64,000 nucleotides of DNA from Terriglobales bacterium (GTDB lineage Bacteria; Acidobacteriota; Terriglobia; Terriglobales; Acidobacteriaceae), in NCBI GenBank assembly GCA_016185365.1, contig JACPNP010000060.1, positions 1 to 64,000 on the forward strand, given 5' to 3'. Under the pieces are notes generated by a model. The model had not been told where the DNA came from. It did no database searches and saw only the letters and a program-made list of their open reading frames with translations. Within the stretch, counting starts at the first letter, position 1, and the number at the start of each line of letters is the position of its first letter. Both the position numbers and the translations under genes were made by a program. Shown here piece by piece: positions 50,776-59,960 of the stretch.

Positions 50776-52875
50776 CTTATTCAGCCAGTCCGCGAACGTC
50801 TCCGGTTTGGGGCCGTAGTTGTAGAAATTCGCGATGTCCTTGATGTCATACAGGATCACCGGCTTCAGCCGGTCACGCACGTTGTCATCCACCAGATTCT
50901 TGGTGGCCTTGGGGTCGGCGGCCAGGTCGAAGTACATCTCCTGATGGTTTACCGTGTCCACGATGAACAGTTTGGCGCCGTTCTCCTTCAGTATGCCGTA
51001 CGTCGCCGCATAATCCGATGCGATCAGGTAGTGGTCGCGCAGGTAGGGCGTTTGCTCCTCGAGCGATTCCGTGAAAAGCGGCCGCCCCAGCACCGGATTG
51101 TTGCGGATGGGCCGGTGGCCGAGCAGGTAATACAGCGAAGGCACCAGGTCGATATTGAACGCCGGGGGCGCGGGATCGTACTGCACCTTGGCCCGCATCG
51201 CCGCCGGTAGGTGCACGATCAACGGGATCTTCAGCACCTCCGGATACAGGATTGACGAGTGTCCGCGGCGGCCATCCTGTTCGGCAAACGCATCCCCGTG
51301 GTCGGAAGTCACCACCACGATGCTGTTGTCATAGAGCTTGTTGGCCTTTAGATAGCGTAGAAACTGTCCCAGGCAGGCATCGGCGCGCTGCAGGGCCCCG
51401 GCATAGACCGCGTCGAACCCCGGATACGCGCGTTTGTCGGGTTCGTGCGTGCCCCATTGTTGCAGCGCCAGCATGTGCACATTGCTGGGCTGGGAAAAGA
51501 AGAACAATGGTTTTGACTTGTCCCGCTTCTCGCCCATCTTCTGTTGGAAATCCTGCACGGTGTCGCAAAAATCGAAGTCGGGCCAATTCTTGACGTCAGC
51601 CTGCAATCGCACCATCGGCTTGCTCATGTCCAGTATCTGCGCCAGCACCGGCTCCGCCATCACAAAACTCTGGTAGCCGTCGAATTCGGACAATTTCTGC
51701 AGGCTGTTCAGCGGATGGAACGGCTGGATGTAATGCTTGTGCAGTTGCATCGCGCCGCCCCAGATCGCGGGCACCGAAAGGCTGGTGCCGGCGTAGCGCG
51801 TGTAGGCGTTCTTCACCACGATGGAGTCCTTGGCGAACGCGGCGATGTTCGGGGTGAAATCCACCTCCGGGTTGTACGGCGCGGTGTAATCCGCGCGCAG
51901 GCTGTCGAACACCACGATGATGATGTTCGGCGGCGCCTTCGCCGGCTCCATCTCGTCCACCAGCCGCAGATCGATGGGCTTCACGTCCACGGAATTGGGG
52001 ATGTTGGTGTGCCGGCTCAGGTAGCCGCAGTAGTCGTCACACGGGTCTTTGGCCGGGCCGGAGAAAAAATCGTTGACCACTTTGAATGAGACATCGAACC
52101 CCGCATATCGTTCCAGGGTCGCGTCCACGTTCATGCGCTGGCCTTTGATGAGCCGCGGCCAGAACGGCTGCGTCGCTGCCAGGCCCATGTAAACGCCCAC
52201 GCACGCGATCGCCACCACCGTAAGCGCGAACACGGAGTACGTTTTCTCTTCTTTTCTAGGTCCGTAGTGGTAGATGGCGACGCTGGCCACTGACCAGAAC
52301 AGGATCACCCAGACCTTCTGGAACAGGAAGTTCCAGTCCATGCCGGCGATCAAGGCCGGTCCGGTGAAGGCCATGCCCGCGAGCACGAACATCACCAGCG
52401 CGCGCTCCAGCTCCCTGCGAATGCCTTTTCCAGACGCCGGCGCAGCTTCGTCCTTTTGCGCGGCGACCGCCATGCGCCAGCGCAGGATCAATCCGCTGAC
52501 CGCCCCAACAAAGACCAGGCTGAAGATCACGGCATAGAGATCCGCGCCTTTGCCTTTGAATGTCAGCGCGGCATGGATGAACTGCCGCAGCAGGATGGCC
52601 ATCGCCGCCCACGCCAGCAATACATTCAGGACGTAATGCGCCCGGGCAGGCTTCTTGAAGCGCCGCGCCAGCGTGCCCGCCAGGTTGAGCGCGCTGACCA
52701 GGAGCAGTCCGAGCAGGATGTGCGCCACCACGCTCCAGGCGGTCATCAACAGGCCGCTCTCGCCGAAGATGATCACCTGATTCACCAGATAGGAACGGGT
52801 GTAGGCCATGCCCGCGCACAGGGTCGAGACCAGGGTGGCGCACATGATCCCGATGGAGAGCGGCAGTGCCGGCAC
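50773..52875 (-). CDS. membrane-anchored sulfatase/alkaline phosphatase superfamily protein; N-terminus apparently displaced by a frameshift (first TM in the 53104 frame)
   Basis: Several TM helices then PPNIIIVVFDSLRADYTAPYNPEVDFTPNIAAFAKDSIVVKNAYTRYAGTSLSVPAI and VVVTSDHGDAFAEQDGRRGHSS. Confidence 0.85.
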   Translation of the reverse strand: MPALPLSIGIMCATLVSTLCAGMAYTRSYLVNQVIIFGESGLLMTAWSVVAHILLGLLLVSALNLAGTLARRFKKPARAHYVLNVLLAWAAMAILLRQFIHAALTFKGKGADLYAVIFSLVFVGAVSGLILRWRMAVAAQKDEAAPASGKGIRRELERALVMFVLAGMAFTGPALIAGMDWNFLFQKVWVILFWSVASVAIYHYGPRKEEKTYSVFALTVVAIACVGVYMGLAATQPFWPRLIKGQRMNVDATLERYAGFDVSFKVVNDFFSGPAKDPCDDYCGYLSRHTNIPNSVDVKPIDLRLVDEMEPAKAPPNIIIVVFDSLRADYTAPYNPEVDFTPNIAAFAKDSIVVKNAYTRYAGTSLSVPAIWGGAMQLHKHYIQPFHPLNSLQKLSEFDGYQSFVMAEPVLAQILDMSKPMVRLQADVKNWPDFDFCDTVQDFQQKMGEKRDKSKPLFFFSQPSNVHMLALQQWGTHEPDKRAYPGFDAVYAGALQRADACLGQFLRYLKANKLYDNSIVVVTSDHGDAFAEQDGRRGHSSILYPEVLKIPLIVHLPAAMRAKVQYDPAPPAFNIDLVPSLYYLLGHRPIRNNPVLGRPLFTESLEEQTPYLRDHYLIASDYAATYGILKENGAKLFIVDTVNHQEMYFDLAADPKATKNLVDDNVRDRLKPVILYDIKDIANFYNYGPKPETFADWLNK

Positions 52876-53285
52876 CGGCCGCTCGTCCCGCCATTCGATG
52901 GTCCGCCAGGCCGCGCGATGGTCCAGCCAGCACAGCCAGCCCAGAGTGAGCAGAGCGCCCAGGCTCCACCACAGGCTGCTCAGGTCGTTTCTTACGTGCT
53001 CGGAACGCCAGCAGGCAATAGATCGACGTCATCAGGAAAAAGGTGGAGACCACCACCCTTCCGGTCAGGAACAACTGTCGTTTTCGGCTCGCAGAGATGC
53101 CCATGGGGACCCGATGGATCGGCTTCGCGTCTCTATTATCGCCGCAATGCGCCCGGTGTGCTTAAGCGCCCGGTCATGGCCCACGGTACCTCGGTACCGG
53201 GCCGCCCCTCACTTTGTACTTGCCATTCGCCGCCGGGTCAGAAAGAATATGCGCGGAAAGAACGTCCCAAGGAGAAGCGCTCCGC

Positions 53286-53867
53286 GTGCTCAAAAAAGGG
53301 AACGTCAGATCCAATCAGGTCCTGCTGTTTGCCCGCAATTTCCTCAAGAATCCGCGTGCGGTCGGCTCCATCATCCCCAGTTCTCCGTTCCTGATCCGCT
53401 CCATGCTGGCGCAGGTCCGGTGGCCGGAGGCCCGCGTCCTGGTGGAGTATGGTCCCGGCACCGGCAGCGTGACCCGCGAGATCCTCGCCAACATGGCGCC
53501 GGACGCCACCCTCATTTCCATCGAGATGAATGAGGAGTTCGTCCGCAATCTGACTCAGCGCTTCCCGGATCCGCGCTTGCGCGTGGTCCGCGACTCCGCC
53601 GCCAATGTCCGCGATGTGCTCCGCCGGTACGGATTTGAAAGCGCCGACTACATCCTCAGCAGCCTGCCCTTCGCCAATATGCCGGTCAGCCTCCGCGGTC
53701 AGATCCTTTGGGAGACTTCGCAGGCCATTGGTCCATCGGGCGCGCTGGTGCTTTATCAATATTCCCCGCGGCTGGAATCGACCTTGGGACCCATTTTCGA
53801 ACACGTGGACCGCGACCTGGTCCTGCGCAACTTCCCGCCCGCCCTTTGTTATCGCTGCTCCCGCTGA
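53286..53867 (+). CDS. SAM-dependent methyltransferase, phospholipid N-methyltransferase/rRNA dimethyltransferase-like
   Basis: FLKNPRAVGSIIPSSPFLIRSML ... VLVEYGPGTGSVTREILANMAPDATLISIEMNEEFVRNL; GTG start. Confidence 0.8.
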   Translation: MLKKGNVRSNQVLLFARNFLKNPRAVGSIIPSSPFLIRSMLAQVRWPEARVLVEYGPGTGSVTREILANMAPDATLISIEMNEEFVRNLTQRFPDPRLRVVRDSAANVRDVLRRYGFESADYILSSLPFANMPVSLRGQILWETSQAIGPSGALVLYQYSPRLESTLGPIFEHVDRDLVLRNFPPALCYRCSR

Positions 53868-53963
53868 TTCAGCGACCTTTCGGCCCCCTGCGCGTCCCAT
53901 CAGCGGGCCGGACTTTGCCCCGCACACTGGTGGCGCGATACACTGAAAGACCCAGGAGACCTC

Positions 53964-55037
53964 ATGCTCGTCGTCATGCAGGCAGGCGCGACCCCGCAAC
54001 AGGTGGACGCGGTCTGCAAGCGCATCGAAGAACTCGGATACGTGCCCCACAACATGCCCGGGGCACAGCGCACCGCCATCGGCATCACCGGCAATCGCGG
54101 GACTATCGATCCCGCGTCGATCGAGGAATTGCCCGGTGTGGGCGAGGTCATCCGCGTCTCCAAGCCGTACAAACTGGTAAGCCGCGAGGTCAAGCCGGAC
54201 GACACCATCATCCGCTTCCCCGGGACAGACGCCACCATCGGCGGACGCGAGCTGGCCGTGATCGCCGGCCCATGCTCGGTCGAGTCCCGCGACCAGGCTC
54301 TGACCACCGCCGAGCGCGTGCACCGCGCCGGCGCTCGTTTTTTCCGCGGCGGCGCCTTTAAGCCGCGCACTTCGCCATATACGTTTCAGGGCCTGGCGGA
54401 AGACGGTTTGAAGATCCTGGCTGAGATCCGCGAGCGTTTTGGCCTGCGCATCGTCACCGAGGCCGTGGACCATGAGTCCATGGACCAGGTGGAGCAGTAC
54501 GCCGACGTCATCCAGATCGGCGCGCGCAATATGCAGAACTTCTCTTTGCTCAAGCGCGCCGGACGCTCCCGCAAGCCTGTCCTGCTGAAGCGCGGCATCG
54601 CGGCCACGCTCGAGGAGTTCCTGATGGCCGCCGAGTACATCCTGAGCGAGGGCAATTACAACGTCATACTTTGTGAGCGCGGCATCCGTACCTTTGCCGA
54701 CCACACCCGCAACACGCTCGATCTTAGTATCGTGCCCGCGGTGCAGCGTCTGAGCCACTTGCCCATCATCGTGGACCCCAGCCATGGCACGGGAAAGCGC
54801 AACAAAGTGACACCGCTTTCTCGGGCCGCGGTGGCCGTTGGCGCCAGCGGCTTGATCGTCGAGGTCCACTGCAACCCGGAAAAAGCACTGTCGGACGGCA
54901 TGCAGTCCATCTTCCCCGACCAGTTCGACACTCTGATGGACCATATCCGCCCCATCGCGGCCGTGCTCGAACGCAGCGTGGCCCCGCGCAACCAAGCCGC
55001 CGAGCCGATCACCGTCACCTCGGCCGCTTCGCGCTGA
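53964..55037 (+). CDS. aroF: 3-deoxy-7-phosphoheptulonate synthase with N-terminal ferredoxin-like domain
   Basis: [49 protein letters not shown] ... [11 protein letters not shown]. Confidence 0.93.
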   Translation: MLVVMQAGATPQQVDAVCKRIEELGYVPHNMPGAQRTAIGITGNRGTIDPASIEELPGVGEVIRVSKPYKLVSREVKPDDTIIRFPGTDATIGGRELAVIAGPCSVESRDQALTTAERVHRAGARFFRGGAFKPRTSPYTFQGLAEDGLKILAEIRERFGLRIVTEAVDHESMDQVEQYADVIQIGARNMQNFSLLKRAGRSRKPVLLKRGIAATLEEFLMAAEYILSEGNYNVILCERGIRTFADHTRNTLDLSIVPAVQRLSHLPIIVDPSHGTGKRNKVTPLSRAAVAVGASGLIVEVHCNPEKALSDGMQSIFPDQFDTLMDHIRPIAAVLERSVAPRNQAAEPITVTSAASR

Positions 55038-55084
55038 TCGCTTCAGCGTTCCAGAAACCGTCTTTTGCTATCCTTGATTCCGCC

Positions 55085-56227
55085 TTGCATAGACTCCTCC
55101 TCACATCCGTACTCTTGCTGCTCACCGCCTGCACCCAGGAAGATCCGCGCAAGCGGGAGTATTTGTATGTTTCGAACGGCGGCTCGCACGATGTCACCGT
55201 GATCGACGCCCTCGATTTTCAGGTGATCAAGTCGCTGAAGGTCGGGCAAAATCCAACGGGCATCACCGCCAATCCGCGCCGTAATGAGGTGTATGCCGTC
55301 AACTCCGGCTCCGCCTCCGTCAGCGTGATCGACGCGGAAAAAAATGAGGTGGTGGCCACCATCCTGGTGCAGCAGCGGCCCTACTTTGTCTCGGTCTCGC
55401 AGGATGGTGCCCGCGCCTACGTGGCCAACGCCGGCTCCGGCAGTGTCTCCGTGATCGATATTCCCGCGCGCAAAGTCGTGGCCAACGTTCCCGTCGGAGC
55501 GGCGCCCGGATTGGCGATCGTCTCGCCCGATGGAAGCACCCTGGTCGTCTCTCTGCGGGAAGAGGACACGGTCGCGCTGCTCGACACGAAGTCGCTCGCG
55601 GTGCGCAGCCGCATCAAGGTCTGCAAACAGCCCACGGACGTTGTCATCCTGCCCGATTCCACCAAGGCCTTCATCGCCTGCAGCGGTTCGGCGCAAGTCG
55701 CCAGCGTGCAATTGCGAAAGTTGGACGCGCATCCCGCGCAGGACGCCGATGCCCTGGTCGCGATTTTGAACGTCGGACGCACGCCTGTGCATCTTGCCCT
55801 CAAACCCGATGGCGGCGAGCTCTTCGTCTCCAATTTCGCAGGGGATTCTTTTTCTGAGGTGGCAACGTCGGCGAATGACGTGGGCGGGACCTACTTGATC
55901 GGCAAGGGGCCGGTGCGTGGTGTGGTGGCAGCCGACAATGCCACGCTGTACATCAGCAACTTCAACTCCGACACCGTGGCCGCGTATGACATCACCATCA
56001 ACCGTCTGCTGGCCACGTTCGAGGTCGGCCGCCGGCCCGATGCCATCATCCTCTCCACCGGCCAGCAATATCTGTTTGTCGCGGGCAGCGGCTCCGGCGA
56101 CGTGGCCGTGCTGCGCACCACCTCCGCCCGCGCCACCGATGCCAAGGCCGCGCGCAGATTGCTCACCATCATCCCCACCGGCTCACGACCCAACGCCATG
56201 GCCATCAAAGCGTTGATGGTGAAGTGA
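55085..56227 (+). CDS. YncE-like beta-propeller lipoprotein (TTG start)
   Basis: MHRLLLTSVLLLLTAC lipobox; repeated YVSNGGSHDVTVIDALDFQVIKSLKVGQNPTGI-type blades. Confidence 0.85.
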   Translation: MHRLLLTSVLLLLTACTQEDPRKREYLYVSNGGSHDVTVIDALDFQVIKSLKVGQNPTGITANPRRNEVYAVNSGSASVSVIDAEKNEVVATILVQQRPYFVSVSQDGARAYVANAGSGSVSVIDIPARKVVANVPVGAAPGLAIVSPDGSTLVVSLREEDTVALLDTKSLAVRSRIKVCKQPTDVVILPDSTKAFIACSGSAQVASVQLRKLDAHPAQDADALVAILNVGRTPVHLALKPDGGELFVSNFAGDSFSEVATSANDVGGTYLIGKGPVRGVVAADNATLYISNFNSDTVAAYDITINRLLATFEVGRRPDAIILSTGQQYLFVAGSGSGDVAVLRTTSARATDAKAARRLLTIIPTGSRPNAMAIKALMVK

Positions 56228-56261
56228 CTCGTTCGCTTCAGGTTGTCATTCGATGAAGATT

Positions 56262-56306
56262 GTCATTCCGAGTGAGGCGCGCAGCGCCGAGTCGAGGAAT
56301 CCCTTT
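56262..56306. repeat. dispersed D-family repeat
   Basis: GTCATTCCGAGTGAGGCGCGCAGCGCCGAGTCGAGGAATCCCTTT. Confidence 0.85.
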
Positions 56307-56348
56307 CTCACCGAATCATCAGTCGCGCAGCGACGCCATACCGGATAG

Positions 56349-56437
56349 CCCCGCACGTCAGTGCGGGGTAGGCGTTTCCTCAAAAGGACGAGTCGGCTTT
56401 AGCCGACGACACAAAACGGCCCGCGTTTCGCGGGCCG
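56349..56437. terminator. three consecutive perfect hairpins between convergent genes; the last is terminator-like
   Basis: CCCCGCAC-GTCA-GTGCGGGG; GTCGGCT-TT-AGCCGAC; CGGCCCGCG-TTT-CGCGGGCCG with AAAA before and TCTTTCT after. Confidence 0.7.
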
Positions 56438-56457
56438 CTGGTCTTTCTGTAAGTTAT

Positions 56458-56895
56458 TTACTGTCCGCCTACCGCTGACCTCGCGCAGAACTTGTCGAAG
56501 GCTGATGTCAATTCCGCAGCGATCGAGGCCGCGTCCCGGGTCTCGATCTGGTGCCGTTCCATCATGTACACCAGCTTCCCGTCGCGCAGCAGTCCGATGC
56601 TCGGCGACGACGGCGCATACCCCACGAAGTACGCGCGCGCCTTCTCCGTCGCGTCGCGGTCCTGGCCGGCGAACACCGTGATGCTCTTGTCCGGCACCAC
56701 GTTGTGCTTCATGGCCATGCCCACCGCCGGACGCATCTTGCCCGCGGCGCATCCGCACACCGAATTCACGATCACCATCACCGTGCCCGGCGTTTCCTTC
56801 ACCGCCCGTTCCACATCGGCGGCCGTACGAGTCTCCGCCACGCCGAAACGCGATAGCTCCTGCCGCATCGGCGCGATCATTGGCTCTGGATACAT
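56458..56895 (-). CDS. BrxA/BrxB family bacilliredoxin
   Basis: MYPEPMIAPMRQELSRFGV ... VNSVCGCAAGKMRPAVGMAM (CGC motif) ... FVGYAPSSPSIGLLRDGKLVYMMERHQIE. Confidence 0.9.
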   Translation of the reverse strand: MYPEPMIAPMRQELSRFGVAETRTAADVERAVKETPGTVMVIVNSVCGCAAGKMRPAVGMAMKHNVVPDKSITVFAGQDRDATEKARAYFVGYAPSSPSIGLLRDGKLVYMMERHQIETRDAASIAAELTSAFDKFCARSAVGGQ

Positions 56896-57041
56896 GTCGT
56901 CGACTCTCCTGTAAGTGTGTCTTCCCTCATTATAGTGGACTTCCATAACGTAGACGCTGGACTTTCGCAAATCCTTGGCTGGCGACCGCTCTTGTGAATG
57001 CGGTCTCTGAGATTCTTCGCTGCGGTCACTCGCCTTGGCCT

Positions 57042-57136
57042 TGGTATGGGTCTTGGCCCCCGGCTCTCGGCTCTTTGTCTTATGTTTTGATTGTGATTTT
57101 GATTTTCAATTACCAGATTTCTCAATTACCCGATTA
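57042..57136. repeat. period-6 then period-8 array overlapping the murB stop
   Basis: GCCTTG GCCTTG GTATGG GTCTTG ... TTTGAT TGTGAT TTTGAT then ACCAGATT TCTCAATT ACCCGATT ATTCAATG. Confidence 0.8.
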
Positions 57137-58246
57137 TTCAATGGAACCGAATCCCACCATCACCGGCTCGCGCTGCAGCTCGATCCCCCATGCCTTCCGC
57201 ACGCCGGTGCGCACCTCTTCGCTGAATGCTGCGATCTCGGCCGCCGTCGCGCCGCCGCGGTTCACGATCGCCAGCGTGTGCTTCTTCGAGATGCCGACGC
57301 GTCCGCTTCCAAATCCCTTCGGGAATCCCGCATTCTCCACCAGCCATGCAGCCGAAAGTTTTGCCTGTCCCCCGCCCGCCGGATAGCGGGGCGGTTCGCG
57401 CTCCACACCCTGCTCGCGCGCCATCACCGCGACCTCGGCTGCTTTCTCGTCGCGCACGATGGGATTCTTGAAGAACGACCCCGCGCTGCGGCAATCGTCG
57501 TCACCGGGCACGATCAGCATGGCTTTGCTCTCCCGGATCTGGCGCACTGCGTCACGTGTCTCCTTCAGCGTCGGCGTGCCGGGATGGTTCGCAAAACGCT
57601 TTTGCAGGTCGGCATAGGCCATCCGCGGCGCGCCTCCCGGAGTCAAGGCGTAGGTCACGTGCAAGACGATGTACCTTTCTCGCTCCGTGGTATTGAAAAT
57701 ACTCGTACGGTAGGAAAACCCGCATTCGGCGTTGCTCAGTTCGCGCACTTTCAGGTTTTGCAGATCCAACACCCGCACCGCGACGATGGTCTCAGAGACT
57801 TCCTGACCGTAAGCGCCCACATTCTGCACCGGCGTTCCGCCCACGGTCCCGGGGATCCCGCTCAACGCTTCGACCCCGGCGCATCCGTCCTCGACCGTGC
57901 GGGCGACGAATGCGTCCCACTCTTCTCCCGCCCCGACGACATAATGCCTGGGTCCGTGTGGCACAGAAGCCTGCCCTGAGCGCGGTCGAAGGGCCCTGGG
58001 CTGTGCTGTGCCGTCATCTTCAATCCCCCGTATCCCGATCTTCAGCACCAGCCCCGGCCAGCCTTCGTCCGCTACCACCAGATTGCTGCCTCCGCCGAGT
58101 ACGAACAATCGCAGGTTGTTGGCCCGCGCGTGGATCACGGCATCGATCACATCCTTCTCGTCCTCAGCCTCCACGAAATATCGCGCCGGCCCTCCCACCC
58201 GGAAGGTCGTCATCGGAGCCAGTGGAACGTGTTCCTGGAGGTGCAT
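57134..58246 (-). CDS. murB: UDP-N-acetylmuramate dehydrogenase containing an in-frame A-family repeat
   Basis: LGGGSNLVVADEGWPGLVLKIGIRGIE ... YVVGAGEEWDAFVARTVEDGCAGVEALSGIPGTVGGTPVQNVGAYGQEVSETI. Confidence 0.93.
   Translation of the reverse strand: MHLQEHVPLAPMTTFRVGGPARYFVEAEDEKDVIDAVIHARANNLRLFVLGGGSNLVVADEGWPGLVLKIGIRGIEDDGTAQPRALRPRSGQASVPHGPRHYVVGAGEEWDAFVARTVEDGCAGVEALSGIPGTVGGTPVQNVGAYGQEVSETIVAVRVLDLQNLKVRELSNAECGFSYRTSIFNTTERERYIVLHVTYALTPGGAPRMAYADLQKRFANHPGTPTLKETRDAVRQIRESKAMLIVPGDDDCRSAGSFFKNPIVRDEKAAEVAVMAREQGVEREPPRYPAGGGQAKLSAAWLVENAGFPKGFGSGRVGISKKHTLAIVNRGGATAAEIAAFSEEVRTGVRKAWGIELQREPVMVGFGSIE
57956..58012. repeat. dispersed A-family palindromic element, copy 4, inside murB
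   Basis: GTGTGGCACAGAAGCCTGCCCTGAGCGCGGTCGAAGGGCCCTGGGCTGTGCTGTGCC; inner stem GCCCT/AGGGC, outer GGCACAG/CTGTGCC. Confidence 0.88.
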
Positions 58247-58385
58247 CTCGAGTCAGAGTATCAGGGAATCTGTGACGACAGATTGCAGATTGCCCATCAC
58301 ACCTTTTGATGTCCGTTTTTATGGCTTGTCATACCAGGCTAGCGCCACGGCTTTGGGCGGTGGGCAGAGCGACCCCGGGATCGAT

Positions 58386-58436
58386 ATTCAATCGGCAATT
58401 TCCAATCTGCATTCTGCAATGATTTCAATTCCGCAA
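58386..58436. repeat. degenerate period-7/8 array
   Basis: AATCGGC AATTTCC AATCTGC ATTCTGC AATGATTTC AATTCCGC AATGC. Confidence 0.75.
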
Positions 58437-58447
58437 TGCACCAGCCC

Positions 58448-59146
58448 TCAACGTCCCGTCATTAGCTCCATCAGCTTCGCCCGCTCCTCCGCCAGTGCCT
58501 GGCCCGGCGTGCCCTGTCTCTCGATCCGGCCTTCGCGCATCACCACCACCTGATCGCCGAGCGAAAACGCTTCATGCAACACATGGGTGACATAAAGGAT
58601 CGGGACGCGCCGTTCGCGGTTCCAGGCGCGCAGGTCATCCAGGATGCCGAGCTTGGTCCCCATATCGAGCGCGGAGAGCGGCTCATCCAGGAGGAGCGCG
58701 CGCGGCTCGGTCACAAGAGTCCGCGCCAGAGCCACCCGCTGCTTCTCGCCACCGCTGATCCGGCCGGGACGCTGCTCCGCAACGTGTGCGATACGGAACC
58801 GTTCCATCGCTTCCTGCGCGCGCCGTCGCCGTTCCCCGGTGGGCAATGCGTGCAGACCGTATTCGATATTCTCCCGCCCCGTCATGTGCGGGAATAACGC
58901 CGGCGACTGGAACACGTATCCCACGCCCCGCCGCGAAGGCGGCAGAGACGTGATCTCTTTTCCGCCGAGGTGAATGTGGCCGCGGTCCGGACGCTGGATC
59001 CCCGCCACACATTCGAGCACGGTCGTTTTTCCCGCCCCGGAAGGCCCGAACAGGACCGTCACGCCGGAAGCGGCTTCGAAAGCGACAGCCACGCGGAAGC
59101 CCCGCGCCCCGCCGAACGTCTTCTCGATCTGGATCGCCAATCCCAA
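58448..59146 (-). CDS. modC: molybdate-type ABC transporter ATP-binding protein
   Basis: VTVLFGPSGAGKTTVLECVAGIQRPDRGHI (Walker A), ISGGEKQRVALARTLVTEPRALLLDEPLSALD; next to modB/modA. Confidence 0.88.
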   Translation of the reverse strand: MGLAIQIEKTFGGARGFRVAVAFEAASGVTVLFGPSGAGKTTVLECVAGIQRPDRGHIHLGGKEITSLPPSRRGVGYVFQSPALFPHMTGRENIEYGLHALPTGERRRRAQEAMERFRIAHVAEQRPGRISGGEKQRVALARTLVTEPRALLLDEPLSALDMGTKLGILDDLRAWNRERRVPILYVTHVLHEAFSLGDQVVVMREGRIERQGTPGQALAEERAKLMELMTGR

Positions 59147-59150
59147 TTGC

Positions 59151-59267
59151 TTTGCCTTTGCTTATGCTTTTGCCCTTGCTCTTGTCTTTGCCTTTGCTAT
59201 TCCTGACGACTAACGACTACCGACTAACGACTGCCTCTTGCCTTTCCTGATGACTGACCACTGGCTA
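59151..59267. repeat. period-6 then two period-7 arrays inside the mod operon
   Basis: TTGCTT TGCCTT TGCTTA TGCTTT TGCCCT TGCTCT TGTCTT TGCCTT; GACTAAC GACTACC GACTAAC GACTGCC; CTGATGA CTGACCA CTGGCTA CTGCTTC. Confidence 0.88.
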
Positions 59268-59942
59268 CTGCTTCCCCAACCATCCTTGCCACAGGTGCCG
59301 GTTCATGCCGTACACCGCGGCCAATACCGCAAAGGAAAAGACCAGGAGTACGAGTGAGGTCTGGTTCGCCGACGCGTACTCCAGCGCCTGGACGCGGTCG
59401 TAAATATCGATCGAGACCGTGCGCGTCACCCCCGGGATGTTCCCGCCCACCATGAGGACCACTCCGAACTCGCCCACCGTGTGGGCGAAACTCAGCACCA
59501 TGCCGGTCACCACGCCACCCAGCGAGAGCGGCAGGATCACGCGCGCAAACGTCCGCATGCGCGAAGCGCCCAGCAACTCCGAGGCGGCGAGCAGTCGCTC
59601 ATCCACGGCTGCGAACGCCGCGACGAATGGCTGCACCGCGAAGGGCAGGCTGTACAGAACGCTGGCCACCACCAGGCCTTCGAACGAGAAGGCCAGCGGA
59701 TGACCCAACGTCTCAGCGAACCAGCGCCCCAATGGACTCCTCGTGCCCAGCCCTACCAGCACGTAATAGCCGAGCACCGTCGGCGGCAGCACCAGTGGCA
59801 AGGCCACCACGGCTTCGATCAGAAACTTGGACCGGAAGCGCGTGAACGCCAACCAGTACGCCAGCGGCAGCCCGATCACCACTAGAAGGGCCGCTACCAC
59901 CGATGCCAGCTTCACCGTCAATCCGATCGCCTGCCAATCCAC
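59265..59942 (-). CDS. modB: molybdate ABC transporter permease
   Basis: VVALPLVLPPTVLGYYVLVGLG ... SFAHTVGEFGVVLMVGGNIPGVTRTVSIDIYDRVQALEYASANQ. Confidence 0.93.
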   Translation of the reverse strand: MDWQAIGLTVKLASVVAALLVVIGLPLAYWLAFTRFRSKFLIEAVVALPLVLPPTVLGYYVLVGLGTRSPLGRWFAETLGHPLAFSFEGLVVASVLYSLPFAVQPFVAAFAAVDERLLAASELLGASRMRTFARVILPLSLGGVVTGMVLSFAHTVGEFGVVLMVGGNIPGVTRTVSIDIYDRVQALEYASANQTSLVLLVFSFAVLAAVYGMNRHLWQGWLGKQ

Positions 59943-59960
59943 TTTTGCCGCTCCTTCTCC

